A stretch of DNA of 64,000 nucleotides. Origin: Xenophilus sp. Marseille-Q4582. GTDB lineage: Bacteria; Pseudomonadota; Gammaproteobacteria; Burkholderiales; Burkholderiaceae_C. The notes under the pieces are model-generated. The model worked only from the letters and a program-made list of their open reading frames with translations. It was not told where the DNA came from and did not search any database. Below are positions 9,771 to 18,839 of this stretch, in pieces. How positions within the stretch are numbered: the stretch's first letter is position 1; every line of letters starts with the position of its first letter. The position numbers and the translations under genes are program-made. Where the stretch lies: contig NZ_CAKAKO010000004.1 in NCBI RefSeq assembly GCF_916700565.1, positions 806,001 to 870,000 on the forward strand, in the 5' to 3' direction.

Positions 9771-11087
9771 GTGAGCGCGGTGACACAGCCGGTCAGCGAC
9801 TGGGCCGGCTTTCTTCTTCGCCTGCAGCAGATTGACGCGCGCAGCCTGGCCTTCGAGGGCGCGCTGCTCGTGCTGTGCCTGGTCCTGGCCTGGGGCGTGA
9901 GCCGCTGGTTCGGCCGCGACCAGGCGCCCGATTCGATCTGGTTCGGGGCGCGCATCTTCGATGGCCTGATGTTCCCGCTGCTGGCCCTCGTCTTCGTGGA
10001 GCTGGCGCGGCGCGGCATGTCGCAGTTCCAGCCCGTGCTGCTGCTGCGCATCGGCGTCTCGGCCTTCCTGGCACTGGCGGCGATCCGGCTGTTCGCACGC
10101 GTGCTGCGGCTGGCGTTTCCGGCTTCCAGCCTGGTGCGGCTGGTGGAGCGCACGATCTCCTGGCTGGCCTGGGCGGGCGCCGTGCTGTGGATCGTGGGCC
10201 TGCTGCAGCCCGTGGTGGAAGAGCTGGACCAGATCACGCTGGGCTTCGGCAAGAACAGCGTCAGCCTGCGCACCCTGTTCGAAGGGCTGATCTCGGCCGG
10301 CGTGGTGCTCACGCTGGCGCTGTGGGTGGCCGCGACCATCGAGAAGCGCGTGCTGCGCGAGGCGGTCACCGATCTGTCCATGCGCAAGGTGGCCTCCAAC
10401 GCCGTGCGCGCCCTGCTGCTGCTGATCGGCCTGCTGTTCGCGCTGTCGGCCGTGGGGGTGGACCTCACGGCCCTGTCGGTGCTGGGCGGCGCACTGGGCG
10501 TGGGCCTGGGCTTCGGCCTGCAGAAGCTGGCGGCCAACTACGTCAGCGGCTTCGTGATCCTGCTGGAGCGCTCGATCCGCATCGGCGACAACGTGAAGGT
10601 CGATGCCTTCGAGGGCCGCATCACCGACATCAAGACGCGCTACACGCTCATCCGCGCCGGCAACGGGCGCGAGGCCATCGTGCCCAACGAGTCCATCATC
10701 ACGGGCCGGGTCGAGAACCTCACCCAGGCCGACCTCAAATTCGGCCTGCAGACGGTGGTGGTGGTGGACGGCAGCGCCGACGTGGCGCAGGTGCAGGCCA
10801 TTCTGGTGGGCGCGGCGCAGGCCCAGCCCCGCGTGATGAAGGAGCCCGTGCCGGTGGCTCACTTCACCAACTTCGCAGCCGACGGGCTGGAGTTCACGCT
10901 GAACTACTGGGTGGCCGATCCGGACAAGGGCAAGGACAACGTCCGCTCGGACGTGCACACGGCCATCCTGCACGGGCTGCGCGCGGCCGGCATCGAGATT
11001 CCGGGGCCGCAGCGGGTCGTGCGGGTGACAGCCTTGCCCCCGGATCGCGCGATCCCGGGCTCGACGCCGCGTGAGCCTGGCTTATAA
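9771..11087 (+). CDS. Mechanosensitive ion channel of the MscS family
   Basis: A 438-residue inner-membrane protein with about five to six hydrophobic helices before the MscS core. The pore helix and following beta domain are recognisable from GALGVGLGFGLQKLAANYVSG through ERSIRIGDNV, and VPNESIITGRVENLT matches the cytoplasmic vestibule. It is longer than E. coli MscS (286 residues) because of extra N-terminal helices. Such channels open under membrane tension and release solutes during osmotic downshock. It starts with GTG at 9771, seven bases after the deacetylase-like gene. A short palindromic terminator follows the stop. Confidence 0.9.
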   Translation: MSAVTQPVSDWAGFLLRLQQIDARSLAFEGALLVLCLVLAWGVSRWFGRDQAPDSIWFGARIFDGLMFPLLALVFVELARRGMSQFQPVLLLRIGVSAFLALAAIRLFARVLRLAFPASSLVRLVERTISWLAWAGAVLWIVGLLQPVVEELDQITLGFGKNSVSLRTLFEGLISAGVVLTLALWVAATIEKRVLREAVTDLSMRKVASNAVRALLLLIGLLFALSAVGVDLTALSVLGGALGVGLGFGLQKLAANYVSGFVILLERSIRIGDNVKVDAFEGRITDIKTRYTLIRAGNGREAIVPNESIITGRVENLTQADLKFGLQTVVVVDGSADVAQVQAILVGAAQAQPRVMKEPVPVAHFTNFAADGLEFTLNYWVADPDKGKDNVRSDVHTAILHGLRAAGIEIPGPQRVVRVTALPPDRAIPGSTPREPGL

Positions 11088-11095
11088 TTTTTCGG

Positions 11096-11117
11096 AAAAG
11101 CACGATCGTGCTTTTTT
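11096..11117 (+). terminator. Rho-independent terminator after the MscS gene
   Basis: The palindrome AAAAGCACGATCGTGCTTTT is followed by two more T residues, nine bases after the stop. It can fold as a hairpin with a GATC loop and a U tract, and separates the MscS transcript from etfBA. Confidence 0.7.
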
Positions 11118-11208
11118 AGCCATCCATTTGCATCTTCGGTGCAGGGCCGGCGCTGATGCGCCCCTGCCGCGGTGTCTGGAATGGAAAGCCTGGGTTGGGG
11201 GCGCTGCC

Positions 11209-11214
11209 TATAAT
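11209..11214 (+). promoter_or_regulatory. Candidate -10 box of the etfBA promoter
   Basis: A perfect TATAAT lies 56 bases before the etfB start. No good -35 hexamer occurs at the usual distance, so the call rests on the -10 sequence and on its place just after a terminator. The region also contains a second TATAAT at 11083, but that one overlaps the end of the MscS gene and precedes the terminator. Confidence 0.4.
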
Positions 11215-11269
11215 GGCCGGCTGCCCCGGATTTTCAGCACCGGTTTCTCAATTCATTGGAGTTCAGCTC

Positions 11270-12019
11270 ATGAAGGTTCTGGTCCCCGTCAAGCGGGTTG
11301 TGGATTACAACGTGAAGGTCCGCGTGAAGTCGGATGGCACAGGCGTGGACATTGCCAACGTCAAGATGAGCATGAACCCCTTCGACGAGATCGCCGTGGA
11401 AGAGGCGGTGCGCCTGAAGGAGAAGGGCGTGGTGACGGAAGTGATTGCCGTCTCCGCCGGCGATGCCAAGTGCCAGGAAACCCTGCGCACCGCCATGGCC
11501 ATCGGCGCCGACCGCGGCATTCTGGTCGAAACCACGGAGGAACTGCAGCCCCTGGCCGTGGCCAAGCTGCTCAAGGCGCTGGTGGACAAGGAACAGCCCG
11601 GCCTGGTCATCCTGGGCAAGCAGGCCATCGACGACGACGCCAACCAGACTGGCCAGATGCTGGCGGCCCTGGCCGACCTGCCGCAAGCCACCTTCGCCTC
11701 CAAGGTCGAAGTCGCGGGCGACAAGGTGAACGTCACGCGCGAAGTGGACGGCGGCCTGGAGACCCTGAGCCTGAGCACGCCCGCCGTGATCACGACCGAC
11801 CTGCGCCTCAATGAGCCGCGCTACGTGACGCTGCCCAACATCATGAAGGCCAAGAAGAAGCAGCTGGACACCGTCAAGCCCGAGGACCTGGGTGTGGACG
11901 TCGCGCCGCGCCTGAAGACCCTGAAGGTCGCCGAGCCGCCCAAGCGCGGCGCCGGCGTGAAGGTGGCCGATGTGGCCGCCCTGGTGGACAAGCTCAAGAA
12001 CGAAGCCAAGGTCATCTGA
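11270..12019 (+). CDS. etfB: Electron transfer flavoprotein subunit beta
   Basis: A 249-residue subunit of the ETF heterodimer that takes electrons from acyl-CoA dehydrogenases and passes them to ETF-quinone oxidoreductase. The start [20 protein letters not shown] and the segments [16 protein letters not shown] and [16 protein letters not shown] are diagnostic; the last is the recognition and AMP-binding region. Normal family length. The alpha subunit gene follows after 27 bases, and an acyl-CoA dehydrogenase gene lies next, so the electron donor is probably encoded alongside. The open frame continues upstream, but the ATG at 11270 matches the family start. Confidence 0.97.
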   Translation: MKVLVPVKRVVDYNVKVRVKSDGTGVDIANVKMSMNPFDEIAVEEAVRLKEKGVVTEVIAVSAGDAKCQETLRTAMAIGADRGILVETTEELQPLAVAKLLKALVDKEQPGLVILGKQAIDDDANQTGQMLAALADLPQATFASKVEVAGDKVNVTREVDGGLETLSLSTPAVITTDLRLNEPRYVTLPNIMKAKKKQLDTVKPEDLGVDVAPRLKTLKVAEPPKRGAGVKVADVAALVDKLKNEAKVI

Positions 12020-12046
12020 GGCCAGCGCACAAGGAACACAGACACC

Positions 12047-12979
12047 ATGACCGCACTCGTCATCGCTGAACACGACAACGCCAGCATCAAGCCGGCCACC
12101 CTGAACACCGTCACCGCCGCGGCTGCCGCGGGCGGCGACGTGCACGTCCTCGTCGCGGGCCAGAACGCCGGCGAAGCCGCCAAGGCCGCCGCGCAGATCG
12201 CCGGCGTCGCCAAGGTCATCCACGCCGACGGCGCCAGCCTGGCCGATGGCCTGGCCGAGAACGTGGCCGCCCAGGTGCTGGCCATCGCCGGCGATTACAG
12301 CCACATCCTGTTCCCGGCCACCGCCAGTGGCAAGAACGTGGCCCCGCGCGTGGCCGCCAAGCTGGACGTGGCCCAGATCAGCGACATCACCAAGGTCGTG
12401 TCCGCCGACACCTTCGAGCGCCCGATCTACGCCGGCAATGCCATCGCCACCGTGCAATCGTCGGATGCCAAGAAGGTCATCACCGTGCGCACCACGGGCT
12501 TCGACGCGGCGGCCGCCGCCGGCGGCAGCGCCGCCATCGAAACGAAGGACGCCGTGGCCGACAGCGGCAAGAGCGCCTTCGTGGGCCGTGAGGTGAGCAA
12601 GAGCGACCGTCCCGAGCTGACGGCTGCCAAGATCATCGTCTCGGGCGGCCGCGCCCTGGGCAGCAGCGAGAAGTTCAACGAAGTGATGACGCCCCTGGCC
12701 GACAAGCTGGGCGCGGCCATCGGCGCCAGCCGCGCGGCGGTGGACGCGGGCTATGCCCCCAACGACCTGCAGGTCGGCCAGACCGGCAAGATCGTCGCGC
12801 CGCAGCTGTACATCGCCGCGGGCATCTCGGGCGCCATCCAGCACCTGGCCGGCATGAAGGACTCCAAGGTGATCGTGGCGATCAACAAGGACCCGGAAGC
12901 GCCGATCTTCAGCGTGGCCGACTACGGCCTGGAGGCGGACCTGTTCACGGCGGTGCCGGAGCTGGTCAAGGCCCTCTGA
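12047..12979 (+). CDS. etfA: Electron transfer flavoprotein subunit alpha
   Basis: A 310-residue FAD-binding subunit of ETF. It begins [11 protein letters not shown] like other short bacterial alpha subunits. The C-terminal FAD domain is clear: [32 protein letters not shown] and [17 protein letters not shown]. It forms the operon etfBA with the preceding gene and ends at a strong terminator, so these two genes probably form a unit separate from the dehydrogenase gene downstream. Confidence 0.97.
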   Translation: MTALVIAEHDNASIKPATLNTVTAAAAAGGDVHVLVAGQNAGEAAKAAAQIAGVAKVIHADGASLADGLAENVAAQVLAIAGDYSHILFPATASGKNVAPRVAAKLDVAQISDITKVVSADTFERPIYAGNAIATVQSSDAKKVITVRTTGFDAAAAAGGSAAIETKDAVADSGKSAFVGREVSKSDRPELTAAKIIVSGGRALGSSEKFNEVMTPLADKLGAAIGASRAAVDAGYAPNDLQVGQTGKIVAPQLYIAAGISGAIQHLAGMKDSKVIVAINKDPEAPIFSVADYGLEADLFTAVPELVKAL

Positions 12980-13008
12980 GGTTGGGACCACCAGGCCTGA
13001 TCCCGCAC

Positions 13009-13035
13009 AGGGCATCGCTTGCGATGCCCTTTTTT
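13009..13035 (+). terminator. Rho-independent terminator after etfA
   Basis: A perfect ten-base stem (AGGGCATCGC / GCGATGCCCT) with a two-base TT loop is followed by a run of T. It closes the etfBA operon about 30 bases after the etfA stop. Confidence 0.85.
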
Positions 13036-13120
13036 CCGCCCGCGCCTTCCCGCTTCGCCTTTCGCCTTTTACGCGCCTGCACCGTTCCCCCCGCAGCCGC
13101 ATTCCGCACCCGGAGACCCC

Positions 13121-14911
13121 ATGAGCTACACCGCCCCCCTGAAGGACCTGCTGTTCAACATCGAGCACCTGGCGCGCATCGAAGAGATCGCCAAGCTGCC
13201 GGGCTTCGAGGAAGCCGGCCTGGACACGGCCCAGGCCGTGCTGGAGGAATGCGCGAAGTTCACGCAGGACGTGGTGGCGCCGCTCAATGTGGAAGGCGAC
13301 CGCCATCCCTCGTCCTTCAAGGCGGGTGTGGTCACCACCACGCCGGGCTTCAAGGAGGCCTTCTCGCAGTACGCCTCGGGCGGCTGGCAGGGCCTGCAGC
13401 ACCCCACCGATTTCGGTGGCCAGGGGCTGCCCAAGACCATTGGCGCCGCCTGCGTGGAAATGCTCAACAGCGCCAACCTGAGCTTCGCCCTGTGCCCGCT
13501 CTTGACCGACGGCGCCATCGAAGCGCTGCTCACGGCCGGCTCCGATGCGCTCAAGGCCACTTACCTGGAAAAGCTGGTCAGCGGCGAGTGGACCGGCACC
13601 ATGAACCTGACCGAGCCCCAGGCCGGCAGCGACCTGGCCCTGGTGCGCAGCCGCGCCGAGCCGCAGCCCGACGGCAGCTACAAGGTCTTCGGCACCAAGA
13701 TCTTCATCACCTACGGCGAGCACGACATGGCGGACAACATCGTCCACCTGGTGCTCGCGCGCGTGGCCGGCGCGCCCGAGGGCGTGAAGGGCATCAGCCT
13801 GTTCGTGGTGCCCAAGTTCCTCGTCAACGCGGACGGCAGCCTGGGTGCGCGCAACGACGTGCACTGCGTGTCCATCGAACACAAGATGGGCATCAAGGCC
13901 AGCCCCACGGCCGTGCTGCAGTACGGGGACCATGGCGGCGCCGTCGGCTATCTGGTCGGCGAAGAGAACCGCGGCCTCGAATACATGTTCATCATGATGA
14001 ACGCCGCCCGCTATGCCGTGGGCGTGCAGGGCATCGCGGTGGCCGAGCGCGCCTACCAGCAGGCCGTGGCCTACGCGCGCGAGCGCGTGCAGAGCCGCCC
14101 CGTCGATGGCTCGGTGGCCGGCAGCGCGCCCATCATCCACCACCCCGACGTGCGCCGCATGCTGATGACCATGCGCGCCTACACCGAGGGCTGCCGCGCC
14201 ATGGCCGCCGTGGCCGCGGCCGCGTACGACGCCGCGCATCACCATCCCGACGCGGGTGCGCGCCAGCAGAACCAGGCCTTCTACGAATTCCTGGTGCCGC
14301 TGGTCAAGGGCTACAGCACCGAGATGAGCCTGGAAGTGACCAGCCTGGGCGTACAGGTGCACGGCGGCATGGGCTTCATCGAAGAGACCGGCGCCGCCCA
14401 GCACTACCGCGACGCCAAGATCCTCACCATCTATGAAGGCACCACGGCGATCCAGGCCAACGACCTGGTGGGCCGCAAGACCGCGCGCGACGGCGGCCAG
14501 ACGGCCAAGGCCATCGCGGCGCAGGTCGAGAAGACCGAGGCCGAACTGCGCGCCGACGGCAGCGCCGACGCGAAGGCCGTGGCCGAGCGGCTGCGCGCCG
14601 CGCGCGAGGCCTTCCTCGACGTCGTGAACTTCATGGTCGGCCAGAGCCGCGCTGCGCCCAATGCCGTCTACGCGGGCAGCGTGCCTTACCTGATGCTGGC
14701 CGGCAACCTGGTCGCGGGCTGGCAGCTGGCCCGCTCGCTGCTGGTGGCGCAGCAGCTCGCTTCCGCGGGCCAGGACCAGGCTTTCATGCAGGCCAAGATC
14801 GCCACTGCGCGCTTCTACGCCGACCACATCCTGTCCAAGGCGCCGGGCGCACGCGATGCGATCGTCGAGGGCGCCGGCAGCGTCACGGCCCTGCCGCTGG
14901 ACGCTTTCTGA
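13121..14911 (+). CDS. Acyl-CoA dehydrogenase with C-terminal extension domain
   Basis: A 596-residue flavoprotein of the long acyl-CoA dehydrogenase group common in Proteobacteria. It has an N-terminal helical extension, the middle beta domain (MNLTEPQAGSDLALVRSRA, then KIFITYGEHDM), and the C-terminal helical domain with QVHGGMGFIEE and AQHYRDAKILTIYEGTTAIQ, the latter holding the segment where the catalytic base and FAD contacts lie. A further domain of about 130 residues follows. It oxidises acyl-CoA to enoyl-CoA and gives electrons to ETF, whose genes are just upstream. Chain-length preference is not predictable. The ATG at 13121 follows a purine-rich stretch and matches the family start MSYxAPLKD. 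Confidence 0.95.
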   Translation: MSYTAPLKDLLFNIEHLARIEEIAKLPGFEEAGLDTAQAVLEECAKFTQDVVAPLNVEGDRHPSSFKAGVVTTTPGFKEAFSQYASGGWQGLQHPTDFGGQGLPKTIGAACVEMLNSANLSFALCPLLTDGAIEALLTAGSDALKATYLEKLVSGEWTGTMNLTEPQAGSDLALVRSRAEPQPDGSYKVFGTKIFITYGEHDMADNIVHLVLARVAGAPEGVKGISLFVVPKFLVNADGSLGARNDVHCVSIEHKMGIKASPTAVLQYGDHGGAVGYLVGEENRGLEYMFIMMNAARYAVGVQGIAVAERAYQQAVAYARERVQSRPVDGSVAGSAPIIHHPDVRRMLMTMRAYTEGCRAMAAVAAAAYDAAHHHPDAGARQQNQAFYEFLVPLVKGYSTEMSLEVTSLGVQVHGGMGFIEETGAAQHYRDAKILTIYEGTTAIQANDLVGRKTARDGGQTAKAIAAQVEKTEAELRADGSADAKAVAERLRAAREAFLDVVNFMVGQSRAAPNAVYAGSVPYLMLAGNLVAGWQLARSLLVAQQLASAGQDQAFMQAKIATARFYADHILSKAPGARDAIVEGAGSVTALPLDAF

Positions 14912-14969
14912 ACCTGCGGCCCTGCAGGCGCGAGGCGCGCGACAAGCGCTAGACGCAAGACGTGCGGGC

Positions 14970-14993
14970 GCGCATCCGCCACACTGGATGCGC
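14970..14993 (+). terminator. Candidate terminator hairpin after the acyl-CoA dehydrogenase
   Basis: A perfect eight-base inverted repeat (GCGCATCC / GGATGCGC) with an eight-base loop lies between the dehydrogenase and nitronate monooxygenase genes. It is followed only by TTCCTG, so it is weak as an intrinsic terminator. Confidence 0.4.
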
Positions 14994-15077
14994 TTCCTGC
15001 GTGCGTTGCGTCTGCCGCGCCGCGTGCGCCGGTCCGCTGGCTCCGCTTTCTTTGCCGTTCCTCATCAAGGAGACCCC

Positions 15078-16040
15078 ATGTCCAAGCTGCCGGGCGCCCT
15101 GGCCCATCTGCCGCTGCCCATCATCGGCTCGCCGCTGTTCATCATCAGCACGCCCAAGCTCGTCATCGCCCAGTGCAAGGCGGGCGTGGTTGGGTCGATG
15201 CCCGCGCTCAACGCGCGCCCGGCCTCCCAGCTGGAAGACTGGCTGGCCGAGATCACCGAGGAACTGGCCGCCCACGACAAGGCGAACCCCGACCGGCCTG
15301 CCGCGCCCTTCGCCATCAACCAGATCGTGCACAAGAGCAACGACCGGCTCGACCACGACATGGACCTGATCGTGAAGTACAAGGCCCCCATCGTCATCAC
15401 TTCCCTGGGCGCGCGCACGGACGTGAACGATGCCGTACACAGCTATGGCGGCGTCACGCTGCACGACATCATCAGCAACAGCTTCGCGAAGAAGGCCATC
15501 GAGAAGGGCGCCGATGGGCTGATTGCCGTGGCGGCCGGAGCCGGCGGCCATGCGGGCGTCAAGAGTCCCTTTGCGCTGGTGCAGGAGATCCGCCAGTGGT
15601 TCGACGGACCACTCGCGCTGTCGGGCTCGATCGCCACCGGCGACGGCGTGCTGGCCGCGCAGGCCATGGGCGCCGACTTCGCCTACATCGGCACCGCCTT
15701 CATCGCCACCGAGGAGGCGCGCGCCAGCGACGCCTACAAGCAGGCCATCGTGGCCGGCAGCTCCGACGATATCGTCTACAGCAACCTGTTCACGGGCGTG
15801 CACGGCAACTACCTGGCGCCCAGCATCGTGGCGGCCGGCATGGACCCGGCCAACCTGCCCGAGGGCGACCTCAAGACCATGAACTTCTCGACCGCCAGCG
15901 GCGACAAGGTCAAGGCCTGGAAGGACATCTGGGGCTCGGGCCAGGGCATCGGCGCCATCACCGAAGTGGCCACGGCCGCGGCCTACATCGACAAGCTCAA
16001 GCGTGAATACGCGGCCGCGCGCCGGCGCCTCGCGCTCTGA
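15078..16040 (+). CDS. Nitronate monooxygenase / 2-nitropropane dioxygenase-like flavoprotein
   Basis: A 320-residue FMN-binding TIM-barrel protein. The family pattern is visible as PIIGSPLFIISTPKLVIAQ at the start, ADGLIAVAAGAGGHAG with the conserved glycine-rich and histidine segment, and SIATGDGVLAAQAMGADFAYIGTAF forming the phosphate-binding end of the barrel. Members oxidise alkyl nitronates; related enoyl-reductases share the fold. It follows the acyl-CoA dehydrogenase gene by about 165 bases, a common pairing whose meaning is unclear. The ATG at 15078 has AAGGAG just upstream and matches the family N-terminus. Confidence 0.9.
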   Translation: MSKLPGALAHLPLPIIGSPLFIISTPKLVIAQCKAGVVGSMPALNARPASQLEDWLAEITEELAAHDKANPDRPAAPFAINQIVHKSNDRLDHDMDLIVKYKAPIVITSLGARTDVNDAVHSYGGVTLHDIISNSFAKKAIEKGADGLIAVAAGAGGHAGVKSPFALVQEIRQWFDGPLALSGSIATGDGVLAAQAMGADFAYIGTAFIATEEARASDAYKQAIVAGSSDDIVYSNLFTGVHGNYLAPSIVAAGMDPANLPEGDLKTMNFSTASGDKVKAWKDIWGSGQGIGAITEVATAAAYIDKLKREYAAARRRLAL

Positions 16041-16175
16041 CCGGCACCGGGCGCGCAGGGACGGCGCACGCCGCCGCCGTGCCTGCCTGCCACAGGCCGC
16101 CCCGCTGCGAAAGCTCAACCCCAAGGCGCCCCGGGCTGCCATCGGCCTGCCGCCGCGCGCGGGTATAAGCCGCGC

Positions 16176-16820
16176 GTGAGCTTTTTTTTTTCATCTCCCT
16201 GGTTCGCCGAAGCCGGCGACGCCCACGAAGACCTGTTCCTCGCCCTCAACCCCGATCCGGTGACGGGCGGCGAGGAGCCCGCGCTGGTGCACCTGGCGCG
16301 CTTCGCGTCCAACGTCCTGCCCGATGTGCTGGTGCTCATGCTGGTGCTGGCCCTGCTGCTGGGGCCCCGGGCGCGCGTGCTGCGGCGCGACGTGCTGATC
16401 GTGCTGGCGGCCATGGCGCTGGCCTGGCTGGCCGCGCGCGCGCTGCAGGCGGCTTGGCCGCAGCCGCGGCCTTTCGTGCTGGGCCTGGGCACGCCCTGGC
16501 TCGTGCACCCGGCCTCGCCCAGCTTCCCGAGCATGCATGCCACCGTCGCCGCCGCCTGGGCGGTGTCGCTGGCCTTCTGGCGCCGGCCGGTGCTCACGGC
16601 CGCAGCGGTGCCGATGGCGCTGCTCATCGCCTGGAGCCGCGTCGGCCTGGGCGTGCATTTCCCCATCGATGTGGTCGTGGGTGTTCTGCTCGGCGCGGTG
16701 GCCGCGGGGGTCACGCAGGCCTGCCTGTCCCCGGTGCGGCTGCGCTGGCTGCAGTGCATGGGCCGGCGCACCGTGCGCCGGCACCGGGCGCGCCGGCTGC
16801 GGCTGCAGCGCCCGGCCTGA
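16176..16820 (+). CDS. PAP2-family membrane phosphatase
   Basis: A 214-residue polytopic protein with about five hydrophobic helices. All three motifs of type-2 phosphatidic acid phosphatases are present: QAAWPQPRP, SFPSMHAT and SRVGLGVHFPIDVVVG, including the histidine nucleophile. Relatives dephosphorylate undecaprenyl pyrophosphate or phosphatidyl lipids at the periplasmic face. The best start is the GTG at 16176, since no ATG fits the membrane start. A short arginine-rich C-terminal tail is unusual but of unknown meaning. It is convergent with the pseudouridine synthase gene. Confidence 0.85.
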   Translation: MSFFFSSPWFAEAGDAHEDLFLALNPDPVTGGEEPALVHLARFASNVLPDVLVLMLVLALLLGPRARVLRRDVLIVLAAMALAWLAARALQAAWPQPRPFVLGLGTPWLVHPASPSFPSMHATVAAAWAVSLAFWRRPVLTAAAVPMALLIAWSRVGLGVHFPIDVVVGVLLGAVAAGVTQACLSPVRLRWLQCMGRRTVRRHRARRLRLQRPA

Positions 16821-16833
16821 GGGGGCGTGCCTT

Positions 16834-17841
16834 CTAGCGGCCCGTCGCCGCGGTGCGCGCGACGGCGGCGTCGAGCGTGCGGGCGCTCTCGAAGCGCCGT
16901 GGCGCGCCGGTCACCGGGTCGGTGAAGGCGATGGCCTGGGCCAGCAGTTGCAGTGGCCGCGCGAAGTCGTCCGCGCCTTCGGGCCGCAGGGCCGGGTAGA
17001 TCCCGTCATGCAGGATCGGCACGCCCAGCGCGCAGCAATGGGCGCGCAGCTGGTGCTTGCGGCCCGTGTGCGGCCGCAGCGCCAGGTGAGCGACGGGGCC
17101 GTGCTCGGCCAGGATGTCGATGGCGGTTTCGCTGTTGGGCTCGCCGGCCACTTCCTGCGATCGCATGAACACCGATTCGAGCCGGCTGCGGTAGACCGCG
17201 GGCAGGGGGCGCGGCGGCGGCCAGTGCACCAGGGCCTCGTAGCGCTTGGCCACCAGCCGCTGCTCGAACAGGCGCTGGTAGGCGCCGCGCGTGGCCGGCT
17301 GGATGGCGAACACCACCAGGCCGGCGGTCTCCCGGTCGATGCGGTGGATGGGCGCCAGCGTGTCCAGGCCCAACTGCTTCTTGAGGCGCACCAGCAGCGT
17401 CTCGCGCACGTGACGGCCCGAGGGAATGACGGGCAGGAAATGCGGCTTGTCGGCCACCACCAGCCACTCGTCCTGGAAGACGATGCGCGCCTCGCCCGGG
17501 ACGGGGGGCTCGTCGGGCAGTTCCCGGTAGTACCAGACGCGCAGGTCCTTGGCATAGGGCCGCTCGGGCGGGACCGGCCGGCCCTGGGCGTCGACCACGC
17601 GGCCGGCCTGCATGCGCGCCACCCAATCGGCACGCGGCACCTGCGGGAAGCGCTCGCAGAGGAAATCCAGCACCTGTGCCCAGGGACCGGGCGGCAAGGC
17701 CACGCAGCTGGGGCTCAGGCCGTCCAGCGTCGGCAGCGGGCAGGGCGTGCGCGCGCGCCGCTGGCTGCCGGAGCTGCGGGGCGCACGCGCGGGGCGCGGT
17801 GGATGCGGCGGGGAAAGGGGGCGGGAAGAGGACACGGGCAT
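16834..17841 (-). CDS. RluA-family RNA pseudouridine synthase
   Basis: A 335-residue enzyme that isomerises uridine to pseudouridine in RNA. The catalytic motif is HRIDRETAGLVVFA, with the aspartate nucleophile, and RPHTGRKHQLRAHCCALG is the usual substrate-binding segment. It resembles the subgroup that modifies 23S rRNA or tRNA, but no S4 domain is obvious. The first 50 residues are rich in proline, serine and arginine and unlike the family, so the true start may be further in (the ATG at 17841 is the best available). It is divergent from the GntR regulator gene. Exact RNA target is unknown. Confidence 0.88.
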   Translation of the reverse strand: MPVSSSRPLSPPHPPRPARAPRSSGSQRRARTPCPLPTLDGLSPSCVALPPGPWAQVLDFLCERFPQVPRADWVARMQAGRVVDAQGRPVPPERPYAKDLRVWYYRELPDEPPVPGEARIVFQDEWLVVADKPHFLPVIPSGRHVRETLLVRLKKQLGLDTLAPIHRIDRETAGLVVFAIQPATRGAYQRLFEQRLVAKRYEALVHWPPPRPLPAVYRSRLESVFMRSQEVAGEPNSETAIDILAEHGPVAHLALRPHTGRKHQLRAHCCALGVPILHDGIYPALRPEGADDFARPLQLLAQAIAFTDPVTGAPRRFESARTLDAAVARTAATGR

Positions 17842-17944
17842 CCCATGGGCAGGGCCTGCAGCGCAGGGACGAACCGGCACTGTAGCGCCGGGGCAGGGTT
17901 TACACAGCGCCCGCCGGCTTGCCACGCCCCGCGCAGGGGATCAG

Positions 17945-17958
17945 AATTACGCGTAATT
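17945..17958. promoter_or_regulatory. Candidate GntR operator, 14-base palindrome
   Basis: AATTACGCGTAATT is a perfect palindrome in an otherwise GC-rich interval between the pseudouridine synthase and the GntR gene, about 107 bases before the regulator start. Short AT-flanked palindromes of this kind are typical binding sites of FCD-domain GntR regulators. It probably serves the regulator upstream of the malonate genes; the assignment is inferred from position. Confidence 0.5.
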
Positions 17959-18064
17959 ACAGCATGCGTGGCGGAAGATGCCCCGCGCATGCTGGCCCCG
18001 CAGGCCGTGCGGCCCGCATGGGCGGGCGCCTTGCGGCGTTCCCATGCCGTGCCGCTCTTCCCGG

Positions 18065-18739
18065 ATGACCATGCGCCTCGAGCCCAGTTCCCTGCACGAA
18101 GATGTCGCGCAACAGCTGCGCGGGCTGATCTTCGAGGGCGAATTGCCGCCCGGCGCCTTCCTGGACGAACCGGCCCTGTGCCAGCGGCTGCGCATCTCGC
18201 GCACGCCGCTGCGCGAGGCGCTCAAGGTGCTCACGGCCGAAGGCCTGCTGCGGCACGAGCCGCGGCGCGGCTGCTTCGTGGCCGAGATCACGGACAAGGA
18301 CCTGGACGACATCTTCCCCGTGATCGCGCTGCTCGAAGGCCGCTGCGCCTACGAAGCCGCCCTGCACGCCAGCGACGCCGAACTGCAGGCGCTGGAGGCC
18401 CTGCACGAGAAGCTCGCGCGGCATGCGCGCGCACGCCGCATCAAGGACTATTACGACACCAACTACGTGATCCACGAAGCCATCATCCGGCTGGCCGACA
18501 ACCGCTGGCTGGCGCAGGTGATCGCCGACCTGCGCAAGATCCTGCGGCTGGCGCGGCTGCAGACCCTGCAGGCGCCGGGCCGGCTGGCGCAGAGCCTGTC
18601 GGAGCACCTGGCCGTGTTCGCGGCACTCAAGGCGCGCGACTGCGAAGGCGCCGAGGCGGCCATGCGGACGCACCTGAACCGCCAGCGCGAAGCCCTGCGC
18701 GTGCTGGCCACGCAGGAAAAGGCGAGGCGGATCGGATGA
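18065..18739 (+). CDS. GntR-family regulator (FCD domain), probable malonate regulator
   Basis: A 224-residue regulator: a winged helix at residues 5-75 (LHEDVAQQLRGLIFEGELPPG, then RISRTPLREALKVLTAEGLL) and an all-helical FCD effector domain with a metal-binding pattern (FPVIALLEGRCAYEAA ... IHEAIIRLADNRWL). It lies 100 bases upstream of the malonyl-CoA decarboxylase gene on the same strand, the same place as MatR in rhizobial malonate operons, which represses matABC until malonate binds. I start at ATG 18065; an upstream in-frame ATG would add 29 residues unlike the family. The role in malonate sensing is inferred from context. Confidence 0.87.
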   Translation: MTMRLEPSSLHEDVAQQLRGLIFEGELPPGAFLDEPALCQRLRISRTPLREALKVLTAEGLLRHEPRRGCFVAEITDKDLDDIFPVIALLEGRCAYEAALHASDAELQALEALHEKLARHARARRIKDYYDTNYVIHEAIIRLADNRWLAQVIADLRKILRLARLQTLQAPGRLAQSLSEHLAVFAALKARDCEGAEAAMRTHLNRQREALRVLATQEKARRIG

Positions 18740-18839
18740 AGGCGCTTCTTCAGGACGCTTGCGGTGCGCGGGCCAAGCCTCGCGGCGGCTCTTCGCTGGC
18801 GGTGATGTTTTGTTTTTCTGTGAAAGGGGAGAGCCAGCC

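Noticed and set aside
11083-11088. TATAAT at the end of the MscS gene as a promoter
   Set aside because: It overlaps the stop codon of the channel gene and is followed at once by an intrinsic terminator.
11234-14827. 1197-codon open frame on the minus strand across etfBA and the acyl-CoA dehydrogenase
   Set aside because: It is antisense to three well-recognised genes, is rich in His, Gly and Ala as expected of a GC-rich shadow frame, and has no family resemblance.
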